From the NCBI GenBank assembly GCA_004794785.1, contig SJOL01009403.1, forward strand, positions 1,501,891 to 1,565,890: a DNA stretch of 64,000 nucleotides. The letters run 5' to 3'. This document shows positions 24,501-39,500 of the stretch, in pieces (the stretch's first letter is position 1; every line of letters begins with the position of its first letter). The DNA comes from Opisthorchis felineus (Eukaryota > Platyhelminthes > Trematoda > Opisthorchiida > Opisthorchiidae). The notes beneath the pieces were generated by a model. The model ran no database searches. It was not told the DNA's origin and saw only the letters and a program-made list of their open reading frames with translations. The position numbers and the translations under genes were made by a program.

Positions 24501-27500
24501 GAATCTGACCTATGCCCTATTCAATGACCCATATTAGTCGAACTATGGATTGATGGATGACTTAACCAGCTCTATAAAATGATCTGGTGCTTTACTCTTT
24601 TGACGGCTGCTCTTTTTCATTTCAGCCTCTATCAGTACAATGAGTGACTATGGTGATTCGGTGGATACGGTAAATCTTTTTGTCTGATTAATTTTGTGTT
24701 TCACTCTCCGTTACTTTTCGCATAGTTCCGTTGTGGTCATGGAACCGGTTAATTTTTGTGGGATGATCTCTTGGCACGATGCCGTAAGAAGCATACTGCA
24801 AGTATGGTGACCTGACTGAACGCTAGTTTTTCCGAGAATATAGAAGGGATAGTCTAGAATGTTGCGTTTGCCAGCCTTTTAATTCTTTTTACATAATAAA
24901 CCATAAACATAAGAAGCCGTTCCCCAAGATGATTATTCCATTCGGTTAGGCGGCCCTGCCGGTGTAGAGTTAGGAATTTCGGATCAAGGTCACAGGATCA
25001 CCAACGACATCGGTCGACTGTCAGCGTCTATTCAAATCAGTGAACCTATTGTAGGACCCTTAGCACACTGAACAGACATCTCACCTTATACATGAACTGG
25101 AACCGGGTCGTGTCAAATCCATCGTTTTTATCAGTGGCGGCAACACCAGTTTTGAAGACCACCGCTTTACCGCGGTACGACTGTACTCTGCGCTGCATGT
25201 TTGCATAGTTTGCATTTCCACTGACGAGACCGGTTGAACACGACCTCTCTGGGGAAAATTCACGATGCCCTATGAAATACGGTGTACCCTGATACAGTAT
25301 GCACGTTTATTCCAGGAATTTGGAAAATGACGGCAGCTATTGATGTGTGGACAATCGATGATAATTCATTCCAGAAGTATCAGAACCGAAAGCGGTCACC
25401 ACAGCTGGGTGGTCGCTGGGATGAGCTGCATCACTGTGCTGACTGCGATACTGTCTAGACCTTGGTTGGGACTCGTGACTAAATTAAATGACTGAAAAGC
25501 CCAATTTCAATGCAGCATTGTTGGTAATGTGAGGAGATTTGGGAAGTTTGGTGGAGATTTCTTCCTGTAAATTAAGTCAATCTATGCCGGAAAGTCGAGA
25601 AGCACTGTACAGCTGGTTCATCCTTATTTAGAATCATCAGCAGTGCGCATCTCACGAAAATCCCGAGATTTTCGAACCCGCGACCTCCCGGCCAGGAGTT
25701 TGAACGCTCGTAGTTCGACCGCTCCTTGGCGAACGGTTAGGTGTTCAGACTACCAGCTGGGAGGTCACGGGTTCGAGGTTCTCTGGAATTTCGTGAGATG
25801 CGCACTGTTGATGATTCTCAATAAGGATGAAACAGCTGTACAGTGCTTCTCGGCTTTGGGCAAAGCAGCGTTGTTTGATGTAGGGGTGCCAGGGTATTCC
25901 AACCCTTAAAGAAGGAGAGGAGATCGCGTTTTCAAGGTCTATCCATTGGTCACGCTGGTACGACAAGCTCTGCAGGCGTCACATAGATATGTCCAGTGTT
26001 ATAATGTCGAAGAAGTACACAGACCGTCGCATAAGGTCCAGGACGGTGCAATCGGGCATTTGTTCAATATGTCCTCATAGGGTAGTTTGAAGGTGGCCCT
26101 TCCAAATACGCAATACTGGAGAAAACAGGATTGACTTAGAAATTTAACCAACCATAAATGCCCCAGCATGTGAACCGGACTTGAGATTTCCAACGTGAAC
26201 CCAACTTGATGTGATGGATACTGAAAAGGAATAGCATTGAGAATTGTCAAACATGTAATGAGGTCAATTCTTTGGAAGACGGGGTGTCTATGTTCCAGTT
26301 TGTCTCATTCGTAGAAACTGCTATCTGACCATGGAAACCCGAAGCGATAAACTGGGTGTTTGTACGCTGTCGGGGAGCCATGAGTTTCGGTAGAGAGATA
26401 ATTAACCACGTGTCTTCTATCTCTATCTAAAATCAATGCTTGATTCGAACGAGCTATCAAACGGGGGATTGGTGTTTTCCATGCCGAGAATAGTATTTTC
26501 CCGAACGAATTGCTCTTTGTCTAGTTAATGCGCTCTGTGATCCTATGTGTTCAAGTGTTGTCCACCTAGGTTTCCAACTTTTTGTTCATTGATTTTGTCT
26601 GCTCGGCTTCGCGAATTTATCCCCACCACACTACATTTGAGACATCAGTGTGTCAGAGCGCTCGTGATCGTGTGAGCAGTCACGTTCGGTCGAACTGATG
26701 GTGACGGCAGTGTGAGTGCCCGGACACTCGGTACAGTAGGAGGATGTCAAGCTAAAAATCTGCGGTAATTTTGATCTGTGAAAAACTAGTGGTGTTCTGT
26801 ATGACCGAGTTGATTCCATTTTGGGCCGGATACTTCCAACAGACGTCGGGCTCTTCGAGCTATTCATGCTATAGGCCAAAGGAAGAACCGACATGAATCA
26901 ATTTACTCACGACTACTTAAGCCTAGTGTTGTCCCAAGCAAGTTATAACCAAAACGTTGTCAGGACAATTCATTCGACTGAGAAATGCTTCAAATCGATC
27001 GGTAAGTCACATTAGGAAAAGTTTGGAAGATCCACCGACTGTTTTCAAGTCTTTCCCGAAATGTTGTTAACAAATTGGAGGCAGTGTAACGTGTTTTCGC
27101 CGTATAAACAGCTCCGGAACATTTGATTGATTTGGACATCGACCGATCGATAACCCAGTTCCAACGACGTGTGTTCATGGCCAGACATACAGTAAGCAAC
27201 CAAATATGCGAGCAATCATCCAGGTGTGCCACGTTGTTGGGGCGTCTAACCTAGACCAAAAAGTCTGTCAAGTAGATGGTTTCCAGACACTAATTTGCTT
27301 GAGGGAAGTTTGTTCCTTGATACATAAACATCTATTTGTGGGCGTTAAACTAGCGTTTTTACACAACTTGAGTCCTCATAGCCGTTCTACGATGTAGCGT
27401 TTACGCGTGACCAGTGACCATACATAATTCTAGGGTCGGTCTACGTCTATTCAGGCCTAGATTCAGGTTCGACAGTTGTGCTGTAGCATTTTTCTCAAGT

Positions 27501-30500
27501 TGGTGCATTCCCCATTTTCTGTAATCCGTCTGTAATAAATCAGTAACTTGGCCTGCAAGTGGCCTTTTTCTCTACTACATTTCCCCTCTCCCCCCTCTAC
27601 ATTGCGATTTCGGTAGAAATCAATCTTATGTCTGAATACTTAACTATAGCGTGATTTCAATCTTCTGGTCGATGATCATTCGTTTGCACGCTGTAGGGAG
27701 GGAGTTTTTACAGTTGTCAAATACTGCATAATCCCAGCCATTCCATGTGAATAAACCTGTTCATCACACTGAAAGTACTATAAGCAAGCCTCTCCGTTAC
27801 AAAAGTTTTGCGTATTTTCGATCGGGCTTTGTGAACTCAGGTCGTACCTAACTTGGAACTGATCATTTCCGCTCCGGGACAACCGATTTTCATGTCTCCG
27901 TGACTTGTTGAATGCTTCCGTCACACTGGGCTAAGCACTACGGCCATATTCATTCAGTTAAGTGTGATGTTCAATTACTCGCTGAGTTATAAATGTACAA
28001 AGGTGATTCCCTCCCCCGTCTTTGAAAGTGTCTTGAATTTCCGTTGACACTTATCACCAGCTTGCTGGTTACGTGACTAAGTCGACAGCTTTCATCTTCT
28101 GGAAATCACTTTACTGTTCTCTTGGATAAGTTGATGAGACTGGGTTTGGTCTTAGTTAATATGCTTTAGACTGATGTAGTTGAATGGACATGTATTTAAA
28201 CTGACGGGTTATCGATTCCGTATTTCTTCATGTTCTCTTCCAGTTTATGACCAATAGCCGCCATCCTATGGAATCAGATGACAATTTTAGTGAGACCTCC
28301 TCTCAGTGTTCCGATCGGTCCGCACGCTCCGGCTTCCGACGGCAGCCGTCTGTTCGTGTAACCAGTGTAAGTTTTTCTTGCCTGTTCACATGCATGGACG
28401 TTTGCTCTCATACACACGCAACCATGTTATTTCTGGTCACTAACACCCCATGCGGTAAAGCTGATTCGTTTCGGAGTCCGTTGTCTCGATCACCACTTGT
28501 TGCTGCCTCGCTACCCAACCTCGTGTGTGATCCTGTGGTGACTAGTAAGTAGGACAAAAAGGCCTCCCTCCCTTGTGTAAGTATAACTGAAGAATGTGGA
28601 TTGTTCTTTTTGACTCTGGCATGCAACCTAGCGTAACAGCATCGTTGTTCCTCCAACTCTCGACATAGCCCGCTATCCGCAGAATGTGTAATCTATGTAG
28701 ATGGCGCGCTTGTTTCATCCCTTCGTATCGCACAATTCCTCACTTCGGCTACAGTGCGATAGTTCGTCTGAGTCCTGACCACCCGTGATATCTCTAAATG
28801 TTACCGTGTCCGTGGACAGGATTCTTTCCACCACCAAGAGGAGTTTGTCAAGTCATGTCTTCCGGCATTGTACACTCCTGTGGCACGATTAATTTACAGT
28901 AAGTCGTTGTGATACCACTGCAGTTGTTAATCAATCCTCTATACCCTTATTTTTTCAGAATCTCAAGGAAATTTTGGGACAGTTATCAGGAGCTCAGTGG
29001 TCCGATCGAAAAGATGGACTAATCAATTTGCAAAACTACATGCGATCCGGCAGTCCATTGAAGTACGTCAAATGCCTGATAAACCACTTATTCCTGTTTC
29101 GTCAACCTTGAAGTCCACGTGACTTGACTACCAATGCGTTTGTTCCCCTTCCCCCTTTCAGCCCGGATGACATCCGTCGGTTAACTGAAATCTTCTCCAA
29201 AATGTTTGCTGATTCTCAGCGACAGGTTAGTGTGTGGACCACTCTTAATTTGTCTCCCAGTTTACTATTTGCTGAACTTTTGACGCCCTTCAGCCATTAA
29301 ATACCGAAAGAAAGCTGAACCGATTAATATTGTTTCCGGTAGTGAGCTTTTGTGTAGGCGTCTTTAAAGTCCGCTCTATTTCTTTGCTTTGAGGTGGGAA
29401 GAAATAAGAGAAGACTCCTGGGCACTTTGTTATATCCTTCCCTCGGGGCTGCTACCTGGTCCATAAAACGACTGGTTATGATGTACGACATATCGGCACG
29501 CGACGGGACATATCACCTCCCTTTCCTTATACCTTCTTGTTTCTCTCGTGCTTGTTCGCTGCTCAATTTCGGCTTGAAGCCACATGTATGTTTTTTAAAT
29601 ATCACAGCGCTGGGTCACGTGAATACTTTCACCAGGCTTCGTACGGCATTCATCAACCACATGATCTACTTTGTATGTATACAGCGTCTGTAACAAGTGC
29701 GTTTACATTTTCGTGTGTTTTGTAGCATCAGCCTTATCCTGATATCTTACTTTATAAAAATAGCACATCCGTGCTGGTTACTATTTCACCTCAGTCGTCA
29801 TAATCAATGATAACACCAATGTCAAGTGCTCTTCTGAGGTCCTTTAAAAATTCGTTTAGCTGTCACTCGATGTATGGCTACCATATATCCCTATAAAAGC
29901 ACGATAGGTGAACCCAGACGGGGTTAATCGAAAGGTCAGGAAAACATTCGAAGCCCGAGCTTTTTCGGACAACAGCTCGCGTCTTAAACCCCGGACTTTC
30001 TTCATCGCAGCCTAATATCCCATCGTGCTGTTCGCATTTGCCATTTGGTTCTTTGTGTCCTCCGGGCTACCGTTCCAGGACACATAGATAGCTACTTTGT
30101 GGTCGAGCTGTTTAATGCGGGCTTTACGGTCGGCCGAATTGAAAATGGTGTTGCTGGTCCATTTTGTTTTTCATGGCAGTGCTGAGAAGTCTTTAGGATG
30201 TTGTTTGAAACAGTTCCATCTTTTGTAAACTTGAATAAGTCCATCGTTTCGTTGTTAAAAGCAGGAATGGCCAGAAAATCTAGCTTGGGAGCCACTTCCA
30301 TGAGACATAGTGTTTTCTCACGATGGCTTTGTGCCGCACGGTGCTCGGCTACTCGGACGTTTCCGCATACATGATGGAATTTTTGTAGAGACAGGCACGT
30401 TTTGTTAAGAATTAGGGAGGCTTCAGTTCAACTTACCCGGCGTTGCATTTTAGCTGGTCTAACATGGTACACAAAGCTTCACTGTTTCAGCTTCGTCTAC

Positions 30501-33500
30501 AGTTTTCCACACTTGCTTGTAATGTCACGGTCGCTGCGTGGCACCCAGGAATACCTTGTTTTCCGAACTGGACCTCATTTGTAGAAAGGGCCACCACGGA
30601 ATGTAGATCCCGTGATTGATGGATGTGTGGCGTTCTATCCAAAGTGCAAATTAATCACACTGCTAATCAACCTAACGGCTTAGTCTTCACATACTAACCT
30701 TGAGTCCGCGAGTTTGGATCCCCTTGGAGATTCGTCAGGTGTGCACTACTGATGGTTTCCAATATTAGTGAAACAACTGTGCAGAGCCTCTCGGCTTTGC
30801 GATATAGATCGACCTCACTTACAGGACGAAATCTACTTAAAAAAATTCTCAAGTCTCCTCGTGCTACCAACAAACTCCTGATAAATGCTGCTATTCGTGT
30901 GTTCCACACCCACAACCCTGAAGTGGTTTTCAATACTATTCGTAAGATCGATGAAAATTCCGGACAGCCCAATACCGGTTTCTCCCTTTTTGGAGCTCAT
31001 CATCCACGAATTTTCATGAAGATGAATCCGTCCGTGAGCACCAAATTGTATGTTTCTTTCAATAAAGACCAATTTGCAAATCAAGTTGACGTTCAACTGT
31101 CTCAGTGCCATAATTTTGATGCTCCCTGTCTTCGCAACTGTTCCTTCAGTTGTCTTTGGAACTATTACGTGAGCACTCAGTTCACTGTTGTACCCTTCAT
31201 ATTACCCAATTAGCCGAGATGGTTTGAGGTCATTGTTTTATTACATACATACATCTCCGCCTACTGTAGGCGATGTCGGTCACGACGTTTTTTGTGACAT
31301 CGGGATCCTCCTCCATACTGTCGCGTAAAATTGTTAGGAACTGACGACATGGGGACATCCCCGTTTCGTATTGCGTACTGAGTATTCCTTAGGGGTTGTA
31401 GCCGACTCACCCCAGTTAACCCGTTGGTACTACCCAGTATGGAAGTGCTGGTTGCGCTTTCTCAGATCCAGAGATGGAACACTTAGATAAGATCGCTAGT
31501 GTTTCTATGCTGTTCGTTTTAGCCTCTCATGAACAGCTCAATTCTTGTTTGGAGGGGGAGGACAGTTTGGTGAACGATGGTAAAACGTTCTTATCCAACT
31601 GTTTGCTAAGATCTCACTATTTCACCATAGTTTTCGCTGACTGTCCCAACCGATGTGGTTGTGCGTATTGTTTAACTCGGCGCCCTTTTTCCAACCCTTT
31701 TCTCTCTACCAAAATAAGCCTTGTGACTTTACTGCCTTCGGTGGCAATCGATTAGGGGATTATCAAGTTTCACAACCTAGTTTACCAGCTAAAAATCGTC
31801 CAGTTTTCAGAGATTTTCAGACACATCCTAAATTATTGACATTTATTTGGGTGTCCTTGACATTCCAGGTAAAAGATTACTTACACTACACGAAATGTTC
31901 AGCGTTTATGAAAACACGTGACTTGCTTACTTCTCTAAACGGAAGTTCAATAGTGCTGACTCCAACTCTCGAACCGTCAAATATGTTATTCCAAGTCTCT
32001 CCACTCATGGCGGTGATTCTTCGCCCTCAGACTTGTGTAAATAAAGTATTAGTTGTAAAATCCCCATTGGTTTATCGATTCCAATATGGTATGGTGCATT
32101 TATTTACTTTTACGCGCAAAGTCATATGCCCCTGGATGCTTTTTGTCAGTTTTGACCCCACGTATTCACACTATTTCTTATTGCTTCCCCTCTTTAGGTG
32201 GTCAGCCTTTTTATGGATACCTTGCAGTTTTTCATCAAGGAGTATAACCCACTGCTACGTGACTGGCTCTACACGCTACTGATTCGTCTCTTTAACCGTC
32301 AAGGATCGGAAGCGGTTGGAAGCTATCAGAAAGCCATACAGGAAGCGTTGTTCGTCGTGCGGTATGCCCTAGATTCATTCACTTTTAGTTCGAAATGAAT
32401 TGTGCTTGACAATCTCGTTAGTTTCTTATAAATGAGGCGATGCTCCTCCCCAAGAAGCTAGTTGTGCTGAATAAGGCCATTTAGAGTCACACGCACGCCT
32501 CAGTTTTTTGACTGGGCTCATATGCAGACACAGTTAGCGCCTCTCCAACCGCGAACCGTCATCTAGGAAGCAATTTTCAATTATCCTGGTTTCAAGCCAA
32601 ACCGATCTCTTCGAGGACGATAGGTCTTCCAGAATGTAGCAAGTTTTCCCCTGTTAGATGTTCTGGATGCTGAGTTTCACGAAGATCCTTGCCATTTTAC
32701 GCTATTTTACATGGTTCCATAATCTCCAGTCTCTTTCGTAGCTTATCGCGATCCCTCGATAGATCATCTATCGAAAATTCGAGTTAGTTACCCTCGAATT
32801 TTGGTTAAGTCACCCTGAATTATTCAATACTGCATGGGAACGTTGTAGTTTCCGAACTTCTGAGGTGACCATCCAGAGTGAATATTTTCCCTTGCAAACT
32901 CTTCCTTGCCCAACTGAACCATTTTCAGTCCTTCACAGCTGGCTTTAACCTGGTGGCAAGAGTTTTCAGCTTTTGTCCGACTGTCCAAATAAATAAATAT
33001 TTAATGGTTAGGATGCATTGTCCGAAACTGCCCTCATCACACACCACACGTTTCTCCTCACATCAGGTCACACTTTCCTTTGAACCTACAATTTACCAAC
33101 TGCTGTCGATATATCATGGATAACGCACAGGCGCCCAACATCAAAGTCAAAGTCTGTTTGCTGGAATATCTAAAGGATCTCATTCTGATGATGAGTCCAG
33201 ACGCACTCAATTCGCCGTCTCAAGAAGTAACTTCTGCTATTGCTCGGATTATCAGCTGGTCAGGTGAACCCAAGTCACCGGAAATTAGGCGTGTAAGTCT
33301 TACCGCCTCGTATTCCATTTGCCTCCTTATTTAACTGAACCATCACCTGTCTTGTTGGAGAGAAACTGCGTTGCCTGCGTTTCAAAGTGTTTCTTTCCGG
33401 CGGCCTTCCCGTTTGCTTCAATGCCGCATGTCCTTTCTATGTTGTTTACAGCCAGTGGTTGCTTTTAAACGTCTCCAGGTTGATGTATGGAATTGGGCTT

Positions 33501-36500
33501 CGCCAAGAGGTGACCACTATCCCCTGTGACCAACCGAAGATATTGTTGAACATCTTCCGAGGTGGCTGGTCTAATTAACGGAACAAAAGTCACTTATGTT
33601 TCTGAGGTATAGTTCACTTTCTCAGGAAGAGTACCAAACTTATGGCTCATATGTTTGTCCATTGACGATATTACCGCCTAACCCATGTCCAACTTGTTGA
33701 CCCCTGTTCAAGAGGAAGGACGTCCCTCGAAAGTGCTTTCGCTAAATCCCCGTAGCCTAGTACTTTGATCTGTGTTCGAAGTTTAATCAATGAGGTGTCG
33801 TTTCTTCCCCACAGATGGCATCTCGCGTTGTCATCAAACTTTACGACCTGAATTCTACCAGCTTTGCCGCAATTTCACAAGGCTTGCCACGAGCCATCAA
33901 AGACAGAGCTACTGAGGTGCTCAAGGCTTACCAGAAGACCACTACGGGGACGGGTATCTCCAGTCTAATGGAACCTACTCCTACTGCTCCAGCCTGGAAA
34001 CCGCAGTATGTTTTTTGTTTGATTCGATGTTTTCACATCTTAATCCGGTAATGTAATCTAAGTAAATCGCGACTCGTCTCCTTTCATGCAAAGTTTCTAG
34101 GTTTTGCAAACAAGAACAGTAGCCATGAGCCTGGTAACATTAAGTGAGGAATTACTCTGCCCAAGATTCCAACGCACATTACTACACCGTTTTTTTGAAA
34201 CGTTTGAAGCCCCAATGTGCATAATCGTAAGCGTCAATTACGATAACGGTACATGGGTCTTTATGTGTCAGTTCCAGTTGTTTGCATCTGCCGAAACTTC
34301 TATGGAGTACCATTCTGCTTCATCACTCGCTCTCAACACAAGCACAATTAATCTGAAAACAACTTCTGTACAACTTCACTTTTTCCCTTCCGACTTACCA
34401 AATTCACCAGTCTCTTCACGTGACCAGCGTTGTTTATATACATTTGAATCATTTCTAAGACAATATCCAGGTGTTGTAATCCATCGGCATGATTTCTGCT
34501 TGAGTTGTTTGGTAACAGGCCATTATTGGGCTAACCCGTAGAAGCTCTTCGCACACTTGTCCACTTACATTCCTGTGGTAATACGTGTGCATGTCTCGCT
34601 TGTGACACGCCTAGTTCTTTGTTTAGTTTCTCATACACCTGCTTACAGTTGAGCAAAATGGTCACAGATACATTGCCTTGTCAAGTGTTGTTTGCCTCAT
34701 CAGATCATTTATACATTACTTGTACCTATCTGTATGCATAAACGTGTGTGTATATATTTCAGTCTTTTCCGTACCGGATCTTTGAGACAACGACCCTCTC
34801 CCTTAACGGCGCGAAGTTACATGACTAGGTTGGTGCCTGTTTGCTGTTTGACCTCCGTCAATATTCCACTTGCCTGTCACAATCACACCAAGAGGGCAAA
34901 TTTGACCGTACTAACCACACTCCCAGTAGCGTTTTCCCCTGTGTTTCTCACTTCACGTCAACCATCGTCACTGTTTGTCCTCTGCATGAAATTCCCTTGC
35001 TCATGTGGTTTGGGTGTATTGGAATGGCCTATCCTTGCCCTGCTTTACCCATCTCGTTTGTGAATACTCACCGGCCATTATATTCCGTGTGGTTTTGATA
35101 GGAAATCGTTGTTTGCATGCGCGCAACCGTCCTTCCTGTATCCGCACTGGGTGCACAAATAAGCGGTTTGAGGTTATGGTGTATCTAACCGATGAATCAA
35201 CTTGTGTGTGTGTGTGTCTACACACATGCTTTTTAATGGTTTACTGTCCCACTTTTATGGTGCCACCACTTTCCACACATACCCCCTGTATACGAATGCT
35301 CTGCAATTAATAGACCGTGCACATGATTACAGAGACCCTGCCTATTCAACATGTTTTCCTCTCATAGTTAGATGAGCTCCTACCCATCATTATTCCATTC
35401 GTCTCTTATAGCAAATACGGCATCGGTGACTTTCTGTCCACCAGTGTTGAAATCACTAATCTGACATAAGATGTTGACAACTGGAGCAAGTTCCTACGTT
35501 TAGGAAAGCTTGAGTTCCCCATTGTCTTGGTTAATTATTAAAATTCCTATGGAAATAGAGGATTGGACAAGAGACACTAAGTACAGTCCCGCGAGGCTGT
35601 GAGCTCCTTCCAGGGACGCCGCGTTCCTCAATGGCGGATTTTTTTTACCGAACATCTCCCTCTATTCATTCCAACCCGTGAGCTTGTGGATGAGTGAGTT
35701 CAGTTTTCTATTACGCTGGGGTGACAACAAAGTATAAATACGTACAATCAGGCGAACGCCTATATTTCTTTGAATTGACCCACTTTGTCTCGTTGGTTTT
35801 TTTGAGTAGTCACATGGGGTTTGTTCGCCAGGCTAATCATTCAGCTAAACTAAAATATCTTGCAGTATTCCCCCACGTCCGGGGGATTCTAAACCTTTCC
35901 CTCTATGAGGGATATTTCTTCTTGGGCGGATGATCAGCACTATCCATTTTGCATGCTTTATATATATATATATATATATATTAGGGCCGTGTAATTTTAT
36001 CAGGGTGTTTCCAGTAAGTTTTATCAGGGTCCGTAAGGAAGTGAATGCTCCAGCTATTCAGTACCATTGCATATCCATGATTCACACATACCAACGCAAC
36101 TTGACATTCAGGCCTCGCCATCTAGCTAAACTTGAATAAGAGTTACCAAGCACGACATCTTTAGAATAGTTTATCTCAACACGATACGAAGATAGTTGCA
36201 TTAGGAGAAAATGGAAATACTGAAACGCGAAAACTTACGAATGATTCCCCTGCGTCTGTGCCGGGAATTCTGCAATTTTCTATGCACTTCTGGTGCAGGT
36301 GGAGGATGCATCGATTTCACATCCGTCAGTAGCTGGTTCGTAGGATTAAAATCACATCACCTCCAGTAGATTCTGAGGCGCCGAGCTGTCTGTGTGTGCT
36401 CGAGAAATCAGTGAAGTGGTTTCATGCATATTCACATTTCACCATTTCAGGTAGGTTTATACCAATGAGCTTATCGGTTGCTATCCGATATTTGGACGCA

Positions 36501-39500
36501 TATCCACAATATCTTTTCTGAAAGGACCCTCTGCATTCGGGGGCATATTGGTTTTTGGATTTTGCTGGATGCACGCACCGTCATTTAGCTTTCGAATCCA
36601 ACAAAACAGCTATTTTTTGGGTGTCTCGTTTGAAGTTTGTTTACCTTCACTGACCCAGCATTTCACAACCAGTGCACATCACTATCACAACTAGTCCACT
36701 TTAAATTAATTTCTCCAGCAAATGATTCACAGCAGTATTAGTTATTGTAGTTTTCTTCCCAATTCACGCGTATGTTGTGTTTTGGAGATGCCACGCTTCT
36801 CATACCGTAATCACTAATCTTAATTATATTGGCTGGTTAGGTCTGTTGACCAAGATGGTCATTTGTCCCACGGAGCAACCCGCACACCCAACGATCCAGG
36901 ACGTTTAAGTCCTGAGACAATGAATAATATGATACGACAGACAACAGAAGGTCTGCAGTCACTCACAGTGGGCATGCAGGCTCCCACAGCTGGCACCCCA
37001 AGGCGTGTGTCTACCGGATCCGTGCCTAATACCGCTCATCAATACGACTCCTACCTGAGTTATAATCCAGCGCAGGCCGCGGCTACAAACGGCATGAGCG
37101 AAATATCGAGTGGCGTCTTGCGGACAATGCAACCGAGCAATATCCCCAATCCGTCGTCTATGTCTCCGGGAATCATTCCGTCACCTGTGAGCCATTCGTA
37201 TGCAGCGCCTCCGGTTCCTCTTGGCGACTCTCCCACATCGGCTCGGTTCGATAACAGGGTACGTTGTATTCTTATGGCACGTGTGCAACTTATCTGATAA
37301 GTAGCTTTCTGGCTGTGCCTTTCACACACCATACACCACACTACCGAGTGAAGTCCCTGTAGTGTATTGTTTAGACGGGTTCATTTTGTCTCTGGCGAAA
37401 AAACTTATGCTTAAGATCATAGTACAGCTTGTAAGCGCTCATTCCGAGTAATTATCATGCATAGTAATCGCAGGTGTTTAGCCCACTGTTCTTGTTCGCC
37501 TTCGTCTTGTTCCCAATAATGTCGGGATCAATTTTCACAAGGGCGATTGATGAAAACTGTCAATTTATGTGTTTTTGGTGAGACTATAAACAAAACCCAT
37601 GAATAATTCGAGTAAACAAATACTGTCCCCTGTGCTGAATGCTGAGGAGCTTGGCCCTTCAAGTGGTGCTGTAACCAGGGTTGTATCAGTTGTTGAGCAC
37701 ATGAGCACTGGTACATTCTAGCCAGGACAACTATGGGCCCATTTTAGTGGAACCTTGTGAAATGATTGAGCATGGTGTATGACTGCTGCACCAAGAACGG
37801 TGACATATTCCACCCACTGTTCTTTATGTTCCATGCACCTGTTGTATCCTATTGCCCGCTTCCATTACATCAGCAGCGTGAGAGGTTGATACTGGGCGGG
37901 AGCTTTTTAAGACACTAGTACATTGGCTATGCAGTCCTTGTTGTTGATATTAAGCTGCGCTACACTTTTTTCATGGTATTGGAGAATTCGTTTCACCGAT
38001 AAGCCACTGGTTAGAAACTGGTGCACCACTTATCTGTGAGGAGGCAGGGTGTGTCTTGACAACCTGGCCGAACCTTTGCGCGAACACCACTAATCAAATG
38101 GCTTTGCATTGTTGGTTCGCCTTTCACTATAGCTAGATGCAGCCTACAAACGTCTTTACAGCGTAACAAACTCTCCACGTGCTGCCGAACGGACTGGTTG
38201 TGGCGACTGCCAGAACGATTGTTTCCTTCATTGTTAGTTTCCTTTATAGATTTCTCACACGCACACTTTTTACCCGATGTATTTGTGGTTTACTCAGTGC
38301 GGTTCTACTCAGCGACTTAGGTTGCTCACCAGTAAAGAGTTCTTCTGATCCTGGCATGGATATGTGCGCATCATCGCTCCAGTTTTCGGTCTCGGAGCTA
38401 TTGCCATCCCTCCCTTGTGATATCTTGTTGCCCCACTTTTGAATCAATTATGGAATTTAAAGCTTTCCATGGTTCATCTCCAGATCGAATCAGAACTTGC
38501 CGAATGCATATCTGTCTACTATTCTATCCAAACCAATGTAGCTTACGTTCAAACAAACCAACTTCCATGCACTGCCTGGTTGATTGGCCAATTATCATTT
38601 TTTATTTATGGTTTGTAGATAGTGAGAAAAATTCTGAGTTTCTATTCCTTCAAGGCAGTCCATGTTAAAAAAGCGAGTAGCACAATGTGATAGTTCCAGT
38701 CTTGTCGGATGCCGCCAGAAGCACGCATCGCTTGAATCGCTAGGGTGATTCGAACGCACGACCTTCCGGTCACTAGTTGAGCACTATGCCATTCGGCCAC
38801 GAGTGGGTGGTTAGCATTGCGGTATACCCGCACCACTCATCCTCCAGTCGAGCAGTTTACGTCACGTGTTTCCTGGTTTTATTAACTGACGACTTCTCAT
38901 AGGCAATGCGTATACTACTTTATCCTTTCCTAGCCGGTTACTTGTAGTTTTTAGGTAGTGAGAGGCTTTTGCAGGCTCTTGAATTTGGGGAGGACGTATC
39001 TATCGGTCATCAGATGCAAACTTCTCTGGTCTAATTCACATTTCGTCGATTAACCAAGTCAACTACCCGTAAAATCGCTTTTTTTTCTAGATGCTACCGC
39101 GCTTTTCAGTCAGGCATAGTTGATTTCTCTCAGTTGTTCCGTTCGATCTTTTCCAATAGACGAGGCCCATCGTTTTAGCCTCTTTCTTCATAGCAAATGC
39201 TGCGTTTTGTTGTAGTACACCTTTTGAAGGTACTCTGGCACGTACTATGTTTCATTGGGCGAACAGCTTCATAATGGAACAACCATGAGATAGTGCTATC
39301 CTTACCCACCGGAAGTTTGATTCCATGCGATCTCCCCCGCAGCCTTGTGCTCATCCCTACGTAACTATTCTGTGCGTGAAAGACTACTGCTAATCGATCT
39401 TCTATGATAGTATCGCGTGCGTCAGTGGCTCATTCTATGCTATAAACCCCACATGAGCTGACATATGAGGCCTTAGTTGAGACTACTAACCCCAGCGTCG

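Larger units (their letters stand above)
24670..28243 (+). other. CLASP: CLASP intron 12
   Basis: A 3.6-kb intron holding a head-to-head pair of SINE-B elements at about 25530-25880. The remainder shows only chance open frames. Confidence 0.6.

Noticed and set aside
28397..28552. Extra exon after CLASP exon 13 ending at a GTAAGT
   Set aside because: Its donor phase (1) does not match exons 13 and 14 (both phase 0), and no good acceptor is present.
30752..31213. 153-codon plus-strand open frame
   Set aside because: It starts within a decayed SINE-B, runs through intron between two TOG3 exons, and has no homology or matching phase.
31653..32279. 209-codon plus-strand open frame
   Set aside because: It overlaps CLASP exon 16 in a different frame, begins in intron, has no recognisable domain and no phase-compatible splice borders.
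34104..34541. 145-codon frame as a linker exon in intron 18
   Set aside because: Available AG/GT borders do not give the phase 2 to phase 2 join required between exons 18 and 19.
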